The notes under the pieces are model-generated. The model did not search any database, was not told the origin of the DNA, and was given only the letters and a program-made list of their open reading frames with translations. Positions 7,714 through 15,637 of a DNA stretch of 64,000 nt are shown here, one piece after another (position 1 is the stretch's first letter; each line of letters starts with the position of its first letter). Origin of the DNA: Olleya marilimosa CAM030 (GTDB lineage: Bacteria; Bacteroidota; Bacteroidia; Flavobacteriales; Flavobacteriaceae); NCBI RefSeq assembly GCF_000518485.1, contig NZ_JADR01000007.1, forward strand, positions 124,001 to 188,000, in the 5' to 3' direction. A program made the position numbers and the translations under genes.

Positions 7714-10700
7714 TAATTTGGACTTCCTATGTAGGTGTTAATTTCTATTTTAATATAACTAAAATCAGGATGGTCAATTTTTTGTAATTGTGCATCGCTA
7801 TGATTTTCAATTCTGTTAGGCACGACTTTGTCTGCAATAGCATCATTTGGTAAACCGTTAACAAAAATGTTTTTCATATCACTATTTATGATTTTTACTT
7901 TACCATCCTTTAAAATTTGATATTCAAAATCTTGTTTGCGTTGTTGTCTCACACCTTCTTTTACAAATAAATGATCCACCCAAACCATGTTTTTATTAGC
8001 GTCGTAATAGGTGATTAATAATTGCGGAATGGTAATTTCTTGTATACCACTATTAAATAAGTTTCCGTGTATAATGCTGTCCTTAATAGTAATAGCGCTT
8101 AACACCACGTTTTTATATAAATCTGAACCTGAAACATTTCCTGCTGCTTGCAAATTAAATTTGGTTGGTTGTTCCTCAAATTCAACTGGAGTAAATTCGT
8201 CTGGATTAAACGTATCTGGAATAGAATCTTGTGTTTTAGACCAAGCAATACCTTCAAAATTAATCCTAAAACTACTCGATTCTTTTGGCATTAATTTATG
8301 CTTAACGTGGTACTTTGCATTATAAGTTGCTAGTTGTTTATTATCGTCGTTATAAAGTGTTCCTTTTAAAATAACATCTGCTGGGACATTATCTATGTTT
8401 TGGACCTCTCCAATTATAGCATAGCTACCATCGTAATGTACCAATTTAGCCGAAACGATTTCTAGAACAGGCTGTTTAAGGACGTCTTCATGATGTGTAG
8501 CTTCTGTTGTAATACGTCGTCGTCCTTGATTATAATACTTGGTTGCATTAGCAGAATAGAGTTGGTCTGGAGGTAAATCGTTATTTAAGTCGTCTGGTTG
8601 TAAATACCATTTTCCTTTGCGTTTAGATAATGATTTATAATCAATTTTTTCAATTTTCTCCAAAGGTGTAATCCATTGCGTAGTTACTTTTGCCGACACT
8701 GTACTGTCGTTAAATTTGGTGATTTCGGTTTCAATAGCATCCATTTTTGCGTAGCTGCTTAGTAAACCATCCGTTACCGATATCTCTAGCATGTATTGCG
8801 CAATAGGAATATTATTATTTGGATCTATTAAGCTATGCGCTTTTTCAAATTCTTTAAAATCTAAAGCATCATAATAGGCAATAATGGCGTTTTCTGGACT
8901 GCGTTGCGAGTCGTTTTTTAGATAAAATAAATAGATGCCATAAAAAACAACAATAGCCAAAATTATAGACCAAATATGTGTAATTCGCAGTACGTTTCTA
9001 TTAAACTTTTTATACGTAGTTGGGAACTTTAAAAATTCTGGAATAGGTTTAAATCGGGTTTTTAACATGTTTACCCAAAGCATTTGTATGTTTAATATAA
9101 AGGCAATTAAAACGGTTAAAAATGGCATAATTCCCCAATGTATTTTTAACCATTTAGCAACGTCTTCTTTTGGCAAAATAGAGGATACAGGCGGAATGTT
9201 TAATCGTTCCCAAACCATGATTCCGTTTTCCAGTTGTCGTAGTCGTTGCCAACCACAGAAATAGAGAATTGGGTCGTAAAATTTATCGTTAGAAAAAATG
9301 TATTTAAGGTTGTATTTTTCTGGAGTGGTTAAAAATTGCTGTAGCGATCCAATACCTGCAACACCTTTAAATTTGGAGTTTTCTAAACGTTCAATTGGTC
9401 GTGTGGTTAATTCTGGTAATCGTCTTGCAGAATGGTAGTTTCCATCAACAGTCATGGCATTGGTTTGTGCACTTAACCAAGCCATTTGGTCGCCAAAACC
9501 AAGTGTTAAAAATCGCCATTTATCATGATCGTCTTGATTTAAGAAATTCACAATTGGCAACATCTTTATTTTTTGCGGTTGCGATGGTCTAAAATAGTTT
9601 AAACTCATAGTAAACACGACCATAAACACCATTAATCCAGCAAGTATTCCACCAATTATTCTGTGATAAACAGCACCAAATTTAGACTGGATGAGTTCTT
9701 TTAAATCACCTTCAACAAAACGATAGGCAAATTCTCCCATTAACGGAATAGATAATATGGAAGCCCAAAGGGTAAACCTATCTAAGGTTAAAATGTTAAA
9801 AGCAGTTTCGCCTAACATTTTTAAAGGTACAGGAGTAGTGCCTCCAGTTCCTAAAATGGTACAAATTGTAACCGATAAACCAAAAAACAAGTAACGTTTG
9901 CTGTAATATCTGTAAAATATATATGGTAAAAGTACTAGCAGAATTCCCCAAGGAATTAAAAAGAAAACTAAACCAGATGATGTAATTTCAAGAAAATTAT
10001 CACGTGAGCCATGCGGAATTGGTACTTGAGTAATTGGGTTGGCTTTAGAGTTTAACCAATACGGGAAAATACAACCAACAATTAAGACTAAAGATAGCAT
10101 CCCAAAACTTACAATACGCTTAAAAAGTTTAAAAAAACTATTTAAAAATAGCTTGAAGGTAACCTCTTTCATGGTGTTGACTTGCTCACGCGAAACATCC
10201 ATTATTACCATACCTATTAAAGGAAAGATAAAAAATACCATTCCAAAAATTGGAGTTACGTGATGTGAGGTTACTGTTACTGCAATTAAAGACAACGAGG
10301 TTGCTAAATACCATTTTTTTCCGGTTTTTAACCATAAATAAATTTCTGGTAAAGCATGCATTAAAACCGAAACTCCAACTATACTAGGTAATTGTCCAAA
10401 AATATGTAGCGTTTCTACAAAAGATGAGCTAAACACAGCCAAAACACAAGCATAACCAGCAACCGTCTTGTTAGCAGTCATCATTAAAGAAAAACGATAG
10501 GTACCAGTCACAAATAAAACAATTGCAATAAGTGCAACACTAAACATCCCAAATTTTAAACCACCAATCATGGATAGTAGTCCAATGGATTGGTGTACTA
10601 AAGGTGGATAGCTTTGTACGGTAAAACCAGTATACCACTCGTAGTTCCAAGGTTCAAACCAATTATTAGCATAATGGTCTGCAAAAAACAAATGTATTAA

Positions 10701-10802
10701 CGCGTCGTAAGTAGTTTCCAAAGTAAAAAATATGGCACTACCATGAAACGCTAAAGCTAAAAGAATAGCTGAGATTAAGTATTTATTTGAGGTTTCCTTC
10801 AT
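7713..10802 (-). CDS. Large GT-C-like membrane protein (PTPS-related membrane domain family)
   Basis: A 1029-residue protein. Residues 1-380 hold about ten hydrophobic segments and the motif HLFFADHYANNWFEPWNYEWYTGFTVQSYPPLVH, in the position of the first large periplasmic loop of GT-C transferases (the YPPL motif is typical). Two or three further helices lie near 555-640. The C-terminal ~350 residues are soluble and beta-rich, including a domain resembling NTF2/DUF4878 (ENAIIAYYDALDFKEFEKAHSLI). The N-terminal part resembles what Pfam calls the 6-pyruvoyl-tetrahydropterin synthase related membrane domain, a name that does not imply pterin chemistry. It heads the coupled three-gene block. A polyprenyl-linked sugar transferase role is plausible but unproven. 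Confidence 0.65.
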   Translation of the reverse strand: MKETSNKYLISAILLALAFHGSAIFFTLETTYDALIHLFFADHYANNWFEPWNYEWYTGFTVQSYPPLVHQSIGLLSMIGGLKFGMFSVALIAIVLFVTGTYRFSLMMTANKTVAGYACVLAVFSSSFVETLHIFGQLPSIVGVSVLMHALPEIYLWLKTGKKWYLATSLSLIAVTVTSHHVTPIFGMVFFIFPLIGMVIMDVSREQVNTMKEVTFKLFLNSFFKLFKRIVSFGMLSLVLIVGCIFPYWLNSKANPITQVPIPHGSRDNFLEITSSGLVFFLIPWGILLVLLPYIFYRYYSKRYLFFGLSVTICTILGTGGTTPVPLKMLGETAFNILTLDRFTLWASILSIPLMGEFAYRFVEGDLKELIQSKFGAVYHRIIGGILAGLMVFMVVFTMSLNYFRPSQPQKIKMLPIVNFLNQDDHDKWRFLTLGFGDQMAWLSAQTNAMTVDGNYHSARRLPELTTRPIERLENSKFKGVAGIGSLQQFLTTPEKYNLKYIFSNDKFYDPILYFCGWQRLRQLENGIMVWERLNIPPVSSILPKEDVAKWLKIHWGIMPFLTVLIAFILNIQMLWVNMLKTRFKPIPEFLKFPTTYKKFNRNVLRITHIWSIILAIVVFYGIYLFYLKNDSQRSPENAIIAYYDALDFKEFEKAHSLIDPNNNIPIAQYMLEISVTDGLLSSYAKMDAIETEITKFNDSTVSAKVTTQWITPLEKIEKIDYKSLSKRKGKWYLQPDDLNNDLPPDQLYSANATKYYNQGRRRITTEATHHEDVLKQPVLEIVSAKLVHYDGSYAIIGEVQNIDNVPADVILKGTLYNDDNKQLATYNAKYHVKHKLMPKESSSFRINFEGIAWSKTQDSIPDTFNPDEFTPVEFEEQPTKFNLQAAGNVSGSDLYKNVVLSAITIKDSIIHGNLFNSGIQEITIPQLLITYYDANKNMVWVDHLFVKEGVRQQRKQDFEYQILKDGKVKIINSDMKNIFVNGLPNDAIADKVVPNRIENHSDAQLQKIDHPDFSYIKIEINTYIGSPN

Positions 10803-10882
10803 TCTAAAGCCTGAGCTGTAATAATATGGTAAAGATAAATAAATTATGTAGGGCTTCCATTTTTAATTATCTACAGCAAACT

Positions 10883-10896
10883 ACCATTCGTCGACA
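10883..10896 (+). promoter_or_regulatory. LytTR/AlgR-like motif (ACCATTCGTCGACA) between divergent operons
   Basis: The 14-mer differs by one base from the copy at 3483. It matches eight of nine positions of the LytTR half-site consensus [TA][AC][CA]GTTN[AG][TG]. A weaker partner, TTAGTTAAA, begins 22 bp further on at 10905. It begins 63 bp before the -7 element at 10946 and may also serve the leftward operon that begins at 10802. Confidence 0.55.
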
Positions 10897-10945
10897 CATA
10901 GCTATTAGTTAAACTAAATTTCAAATATAGCAGTGTCTTCTCGTG

Positions 10946-10953
10946 TAGATTTG
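10946..10953 (+). promoter_or_regulatory. -7 promoter element (TAGATTTG) of the receiver-GT2 transcript
   Basis: A perfect match to TAnnTTTG, followed by TA. It lies 30 bp before the ATG at 10984 and downstream of the alternative ATG at 10933, so it supports the later start. Confidence 0.65.
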
Positions 10954-10983
10954 TACCATCAACAACAAACAAATACCCTTATT

Positions 10984-12174
10984 ATGAAAGTTTTAGCAAT
11001 AGATGATCAACAATTAGTATTACTGCCTTTACAAAAAAGATTAGTAGAGTTAGGTTACGAAGTACAAATAGAAACTGACGGAAAGAAAGGAATGGAAGCA
11101 TTCAACACTTTTAACCCAGATTTAGTTATTGTAGATATAAATATGCCATTTGTATCTGGATTAGATGTTGTAAAACATATTAGAATTACTAAAAATTCTG
11201 AAACGCCTATCATGGTTTTATCTGGAGATACAAAAGACGAAACAATTACAGAAGGTTTTGATTTAGGAATTAATGATTACATGAAAAAGCCATTAAGCTT
11301 AAATGAGATTAGTGCACGTGTAAAACGATTAATTGGGACTCCTGAAGGGCAAAATACGGTTACCAATAGTAATGTAATGATTCAAGAGCGTTGTGTTGGT
11401 GTTGTAATCCCTTGTTATAACGAAGAAGAACGTTTGTTAAGTGAAGAATTTATTACTTATATAGATAAAAATTCTGGTTACCATTTATGTTTTGTAAATG
11501 ATGGAAGTAAGGATAAAACATTAGAAGTTTTAAAACAATTACAAAAAGGGAGAGAAAATTTTATTACAGTGTATGACTGTGAGAAAAATGGAGGTAAAGC
11601 TGAAGCTGTACGATTAGGAATGTTACATATGGCTAAAAAAGAAGATTTAGATTACATCGGATTTTTAGATGCAGATTTATCTACAGACTTAGCAGATTTT
11701 GATGATTTAGTTAAAACCATTGAAACAACAGACTTTAAAATTGTAAGTGGATCACGTATCTCTAGAATGGGAGCAGATATTACAAAGGAGTCTGCAAGAA
11801 AAATAATTAGCTTAACGATAAACTTTATTATAAGAAAGATTTTAAAAATGGATTTTAAAGACACGCAATGTGGAGCTAAAATCTTCCAAAAAGATGTAAT
11901 TAATATAGCCTTTGGTGAAAAATTTGTTACGCAATGGATTTTTGATGTAGAAATTTTTAAAAGAATGAGTATCCATTTTGGATTAAAAGAAGCAAAAGCA
12001 ATGCTTTGTGAGCAACCCTTAAAAAGATGGATTCATGCAGATGGTAGTAAATTATCAATGAAGGATTCTGTAAAAATAGTAGCGCAGTTAGGGCAAATTG
12101 CATGGGTTTACAGAAATAAAAAAAAATACGCAACAAGTAAAAAACATGTTACTAATAATGTAAACGTAGCCTAA
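10984..12174 (+). CDS. Response-regulator receiver domain fused to a GT2 glycosyltransferase
   Basis: A 396-residue protein. An ATG at 10933 is in frame, but it lies upstream of the -7 element and adds 17 non-homologous residues, so 10984 is chosen. Residues 1-120 are a complete CheY-like receiver: acidic pair Asp7/Asp8 (AIDDQQ), phospho-acceptor Asp51 (VIVDINMPF), the VLSGD switch strand and the KKP lysine. After a short linker, residues from about 135 form a GT-A domain: GVVIPCYNEEERL, FVNDGSKDKT, the metal-binding FLDADLS (Asp229/Asp231) and DTQCGAKIFQKD, the DPM1/polyprenyl-phosphate sugar transferase pattern. No membrane helices are evident. Phosphorylation-controlled sugar transfer is the natural inference. 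No histidine kinase is nearby. The next gene, 19 bp on, is a shortened paralogue of the GT domain. Confidence 0.85.
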   Translation: MKVLAIDDQQLVLLPLQKRLVELGYEVQIETDGKKGMEAFNTFNPDLVIVDINMPFVSGLDVVKHIRITKNSETPIMVLSGDTKDETITEGFDLGINDYMKKPLSLNEISARVKRLIGTPEGQNTVTNSNVMIQERCVGVVIPCYNEEERLLSEEFITYIDKNSGYHLCFVNDGSKDKTLEVLKQLQKGRENFITVYDCEKNGGKAEAVRLGMLHMAKKEDLDYIGFLDADLSTDLADFDDLVKTIETTDFKIVSGSRISRMGADITKESARKIISLTINFIIRKILKMDFKDTQCGAKIFQKDVINIAFGEKFVTQWIFDVEIFKRMSIHFGLKEAKAMLCEQPLKRWIHADGSKLSMKDSVKIVAQLGQIAWVYRNKKKYATSKKHVTNNVNVA

Positions 12175-12193
12175 TCACTTAATTCCCCAAATC

Positions 12194-12688
12194 ATGAAAA
12201 TAGGTATAATAATTAATTTTCATAATAATGAAAAAGACATCGATCCCAATGTATTTATTAAACAATTTGTAAAAACATCACATTTACAATTTTGTTTAGT
12301 AAACAATGCTAGCAAGGATAATACCTTCGAGCTATTAAATGAGATTAAAAATAAGTGTTGTAATGTATCTGTAGTTAATGTAAAAAAATTTAAATCGGAT
12401 ATTTCTGCTATTAGGGCAGGAGCTAGATATATGTCAAGTCAGTTTGACTTAAATCATTTAGGTTATGTGTCTATTAATTTATTAAATATTAGCCATCATG
12501 GATTAAAAGGTTTGATTGAAGCCATTAGCGAAAATCAACAACAATTATTAAAATTTAATATCCAAGAATTAAATAATCGAAAAATAAAATTAAGCTTGTT
12601 TCAAAGCTTGTTTTCTATTGTGGATTATCTAAAAAAAATTAAGGTTGAAAACCAATTTATTAAAATTCAATATTTATGCACCTTTTAA
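12194..12688 (+). CDS. Degenerate GT2-like protein lacking DxD
   Basis: A 164-residue protein collinear with the first half of the GT domain in the preceding gene. CLVNNASKDNTFELLNEIK aligns with CFVNDGSKDKTLEVLKQLQ, and AIRAGARYMSSQFDLNHLGY aligns with AVRLGMLHMAKKEDLDYIGF. The segment that should hold the metal-binding DxD (FLDADLS) is YVSINLL, and the acceptor-side half of a GT2 enzyme is missing. It is therefore unlikely to be a transferase. The frame is intact and it sits between two functional genes of one transcript, so a regulatory pseudoenzyme is possible, as is a decaying duplicate. It is followed by manA after 10 bp. Confidence 0.6.
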   Translation: MKIGIIINFHNNEKDIDPNVFIKQFVKTSHLQFCLVNNASKDNTFELLNEIKNKCCNVSVVNVKKFKSDISAIRAGARYMSSQFDLNHLGYVSINLLNISHHGLKGLIEAISENQQQLLKFNIQELNNRKIKLSLFQSLFSIVDYLKKIKVENQFIKIQYLCTF

Positions 12689-12698
12689 AAGTATAATT

Positions 12699-13700
12699 AT
12701 GAAAATATATCCAATTAAATTCAATCCAATATTAAAAGAAAAAATTTGGGGAGGAAACAAACTAGGGACTTTACTAGGTAAGAATACGACTAAAGATAAT
12801 GTTGGTGAAAGTTGGGAAATTTCTGATGTAAACGGGAATGTTTCTGAAGTTAGTAATGGAGCTTATAAAGGTTCTAGTTTAAAGCAATTAATTGCAACAT
12901 ATCAAGCAGATTTATTAGGTGCAAATAACTTCGCGAATTTTGGATTTGATTTTCCGTTGTTAATTAAATTTTTAGATGCTAAAACAGATTTGTCTGTGCA
13001 GGTACATCCAGATAATAAAATGGCTAAAAAGCATCATAATAGCTTTGGTAAGACAGAGATGTGGTATATAATGGATAGTGATGAAAATGCAGATATTGTA
13101 TTAGGATTAAAAGATAATTCAATAAATCCAGAAGTTTTAAACCATATTAATGCAGATAATGTAGATGCTATTTTTAACAGAGAGCAAGTTAAAAAAGGAG
13201 ATAGCTTTTTTATACCAGCAGGAAAAATACATGCTATTGGAGCAGGTGTTTTAGCTGCCGAGATACAGCAAACCTCAGATATAACCTATCGTGTATATGA
13301 TTGGGATAGAGTAGATGATAATGGTGATAAAAGAGAACTGCACACAAAGTTAGCAGAACAAGCGACCAAACAATTTGATACTAACGGTAAAGCAAACTAT
13401 AGCATACAACCTAATACTAGGACTAATTTGGTTAATTGCGAATACTTTACAACTAACATCTTGGACATTACTAATCTTCAAGCAAAATCATATGATAACT
13501 TGGATTCTTTTGTGATATTTATGTGTGTAGAAGGTAAGGTAGCTATTACCATAGGTGCTGAACATGAAACTTTAAAAATGGGTGAGACAATATTAATTCC
13601 AGCAAAAACAAATGCGGTTGTCTTTAATTCAACTAATGCTAAATTATTAGAGATATATATTGATGATACGGTTGCTAAAAATATACAACAGGCATCTTAA
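12699..13700 (+). CDS. manA: Mannose-6-phosphate isomerase, class I
   Basis: A 333-residue protein that interconverts fructose 6-phosphate and mannose 6-phosphate, feeding GDP-mannose synthesis. The ATG at 12699 (MKIYPIKFNPILKEKIWGG) is chosen; an in-frame ATG at 12645 lies inside the previous gene. Family motifs are clear: KEKIWGG at the start, LSVQVHPDN and KTEMWYIMD in the zinc-binding cupin, and PAGKIHAIGAG with the later metal histidine. Length fits the short class I enzymes of Bacteroidota. As the last gene of the receiver-GT2 transcript, it suggests that the polysaccharide contains mannose or a GDP-mannose-derived sugar. Confidence 0.9.
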   Translation: MKIYPIKFNPILKEKIWGGNKLGTLLGKNTTKDNVGESWEISDVNGNVSEVSNGAYKGSSLKQLIATYQADLLGANNFANFGFDFPLLIKFLDAKTDLSVQVHPDNKMAKKHHNSFGKTEMWYIMDSDENADIVLGLKDNSINPEVLNHINADNVDAIFNREQVKKGDSFFIPAGKIHAIGAGVLAAEIQQTSDITYRVYDWDRVDDNGDKRELHTKLAEQATKQFDTNGKANYSIQPNTRTNLVNCEYFTTNILDITNLQAKSYDNLDSFVIFMCVEGKVAITIGAEHETLKMGETILIPAKTNAVVFNSTNAKLLEIYIDDTVAKNIQQAS

Positions 13701-13734
13701 TTGTACTTTTTATAGCTAAACACAAAGCAATGAT

Positions 13735-13742
13735 TATATTTG
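13735..13742 (+). promoter_or_regulatory. -7 promoter element (TATATTTG) of the PhnA/YjdM gene
   Basis: A perfect TAnnTTTG match, 22 bp before the ATG at 13765, marking a transcript separate from manA. Confidence 0.55.
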
Positions 13743-13764
13743 TGCGCATCAAATAATATTAAAC

Positions 13765-14343
13765 ATGAGCGTTTTACAAATGTTAAAAGAAAGAAGTAAC
13801 TCAAGCTGCGAGTTGTGTGCTTCTAATGTAGATACCAGACAATATAATATTCCACCTTCATTAAACGAAACTGTTGATACTAGTTTAATGGTATGTGCTA
13901 ACTGTTATGATCAAATCGAAAAAAACACAGAAATGGATGTAAACCATTGGAGGTGTTTAAACGATAGTATGTGGTCAGAGCACGTGGCTGTTCAGATTAT
14001 GGCTTGGAGAATGTTACAAAGATTAAGAGGCGAAGGTTGGCCAAAAGATTTGCTAGACATGATGTACTTGGATGATGATAATTTAGCAATTGCTAGATTA
14101 ACAGATGAGCATAAAGACGAAGCAGATAAAATTATCCATAGAGATTGTAATGGTGTTATTTTAGAAACTGGAGATAATGTTGTTTTAGTTAAAGATCTTA
14201 AAATTAAAGGCTCTAGTCAAGTGGCTAAACAAGGGACTGCAGTTAGAAATATTAGATTAGATCGTGAAAACGCTAACTATATTGAAGGTAAAGTAGGACC
14301 AACACTTACTGTTATTATTACAGAGTACGTTAAGAAATTATAA
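13765..14343 (+). CDS. phnA: PhnA/YjdM family zinc-ribbon protein
   Basis: A 192-residue cytoplasmic protein. The N-terminal zinc ribbon has two Cys pairs (CELCAS and CANC). The middle is helical (HWRCLNDSMWSEHVAVQIMAWRML). The C-terminal domain is the hallmark of the family: DCNGVILETGDNVVLVKDLKIKGSS, then a KQGT turn and IEGKVG. The family name comes from the E. coli phn region, but this protein is not phosphonoacetate hydrolase and its biochemical role is uncertain. No phosphonate genes are nearby. It is a single-gene transcript with its own -7 element and a terminator. Confidence 0.85.
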   Translation: MSVLQMLKERSNSSCELCASNVDTRQYNIPPSLNETVDTSLMVCANCYDQIEKNTEMDVNHWRCLNDSMWSEHVAVQIMAWRMLQRLRGEGWPKDLLDMMYLDDDNLAIARLTDEHKDEADKIIHRDCNGVILETGDNVVLVKDLKIKGSSQVAKQGTAVRNIRLDRENANYIEGKVGPTLTVIITEYVKKL

Positions 14344-14360
14344 TTTTAATGACAATATAT

Positions 14361-14393
14361 AAAAAGGCTTCAATTAATAATTGAAGCCTTTTT
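14361..14393. terminator. Bidirectional terminator between phnA and the DUF4407 gene
   Basis: AAAAAGGCTTCAATT pairs perfectly with AATTGAAGCCTTTTT around a 3-nt loop; A and T tracts flank it on both sides. Confidence 0.9.
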
Positions 14394-14395
14394 AG

Positions 14396-15496
14396 TTACA
14401 ATGCTTTTTGTTGCTGTTTGTAAAAGGCATCTGCTTGAAGTTGCATTAGATTACGTGCTTTTTTACGTTTGTATTGATACAGTTCATCTTCCTCTGATAA
14501 ATCCGAGTAAATTTTATCATTTATTTTAAAGTCAGCTTTTGCAGATAGTTTTCTTTCTTGTACACGTTGCTCAACAACCGTTTTTATAGCTGTTTCTTGG
14601 TCTTCTAGTTTAAAATCATATTCTCCCTTGGGTGACAATAGTTTGGCTATTATAGGAGAGGTCTCAATAGCTAAAAATAATAGAAATATAAAAAATGATG
14701 GTAACCAAGGTAATGTGTTTAAGGCGTTAAGTCTAGCCATTAATCCATCAAAACCATCAATTATTGGTTGTGTGTTGCTGACTTGTAATTGGTAATCCAA
14801 GTTTAGTTGACTTAACTCTCCTTCAATGGTTGAAATTTTTGCTTTATTATCTGTTTTTAATTGCTGTAATTCTGCGAAAGCAGTATCATGTTTGTCGCGT
14901 TTTTCTTTATAGACTGGTCCTTTGCCAAGTTTGTTAGTGCCAGAGGTGCCTTCTGCTTCTGAGATATAGGTATTGTAAAGCGTGTTGACTTCAGCTTCTT
15001 TTGTGGTTATTTCATTTTGAAGAGTGGCTATGTTTTGTTTTAATTCAATTTCTTTAGGTGAAAATTGTAATGCAATGTCTTCTTGGTTTTGAAGTGTCAT
15101 GGCATTTTTTTCTGTTAATAAAACTTGATTGATTTCTTTTTCAAAAATCTTAAGCTCTAAAGGTTTTGAGATGACTATAGCTATAATTAAAGCTAAAATT
15201 AATCTAGGCGTTGCTTGCAGTAATTGGTTTAAAAAATCGCCTCTTTTTTTAATGGTTGATACAATAAAGCGGTCTAAATTAAAAATTAAAAGGCCCCAAA
15301 CTAATCCAAATCCAATAGAGATATAGGTGTTGTCAAAAACAGTGTAAAGTGCATAACTAGAAGCTATAAAAGCCATTACTGCTGTAAAAAATACGGTTGC
15401 GCCTATTCCTGCATATTTGTTTTGTTCGCCAATGGAAGCAGTTTTTAGAATATCTGTATCTGCTCCAGAACAGATAATAAAAAATTGTTTTAACAT
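14396..15496 (-). CDS. DUF4407 family membrane protein
   Basis: A 366-residue protein of unknown function. Residues 25-125 hold a group of three hydrophobic segments with the family signature FGLVWGLLIFNLDRFIVS. A long soluble region (about 140-255), rich in Glu, Lys and Gln, is predicted to be coiled coil (IATLQNEITTKEAEVNTLYNTY). A last transmembrane segment follows near 265-285 (WLPSFFIFLLFLAIETSPIIAKLL), then a charged cytoplasmic tail. This order is that of DUF4407. Nothing in the neighbourhood indicates a function; it is monocistronic, ending in the shared terminator. Confidence 0.75.
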   Translation of the reverse strand: MLKQFFIICSGADTDILKTASIGEQNKYAGIGATVFFTAVMAFIASSYALYTVFDNTYISIGFGLVWGLLIFNLDRFIVSTIKKRGDFLNQLLQATPRLILALIIAIVISKPLELKIFEKEINQVLLTEKNAMTLQNQEDIALQFSPKEIELKQNIATLQNEITTKEAEVNTLYNTYISEAEGTSGTNKLGKGPVYKEKRDKHDTAFAELQQLKTDNKAKISTIEGELSQLNLDYQLQVSNTQPIIDGFDGLMARLNALNTLPWLPSFFIFLLFLAIETSPIIAKLLSPKGEYDFKLEDQETAIKTVVEQRVQERKLSAKADFKINDKIYSDLSEEDELYQYKRKKARNLMQLQADAFYKQQQKAL

Positions 15497-15589
15497 GATG
15501 TGATTGATTTTGATTGATGATACTTAGATAAGCTCAGGACTGATTATCTATTAGAACGCTAAATGTTTGATTTTGTTACAGTTTAAGCC

Positions 15590-15623
15590 AAAAAAAAGCT
15601 TCAAATTAATGAAGCTATTTTTA
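15590..15623 (-). terminator. Terminator of the BlaI/M56 operon
   Basis: AGCTTCA (15597-15603) and TGAAGCT (15610-15616) form a stem just past the stop of the M56 gene; an A tract on the plus strand gives the U tail in the leftward direction. Confidence 0.65.
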
Positions 15624-15637
15624 TCTAAAAACATATG

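Noticed and set aside
7713-10802. Pterin biosynthesis enzyme
   Set aside because: The Pfam-style name refers only to a membrane domain; motifs are GT-C-like and no pterin-site residues are seen.
12645-12698. Longer ManA reading frame starting inside the previous gene
   Set aside because: ManA homology begins at the Met at 12699; the extension overlaps the neighbouring gene in another frame.
13765-14343. Phosphonate degradation function for PhnA
   Set aside because: The YjdM-type family is not a proven phosphonate enzyme and no phn genes lie nearby.
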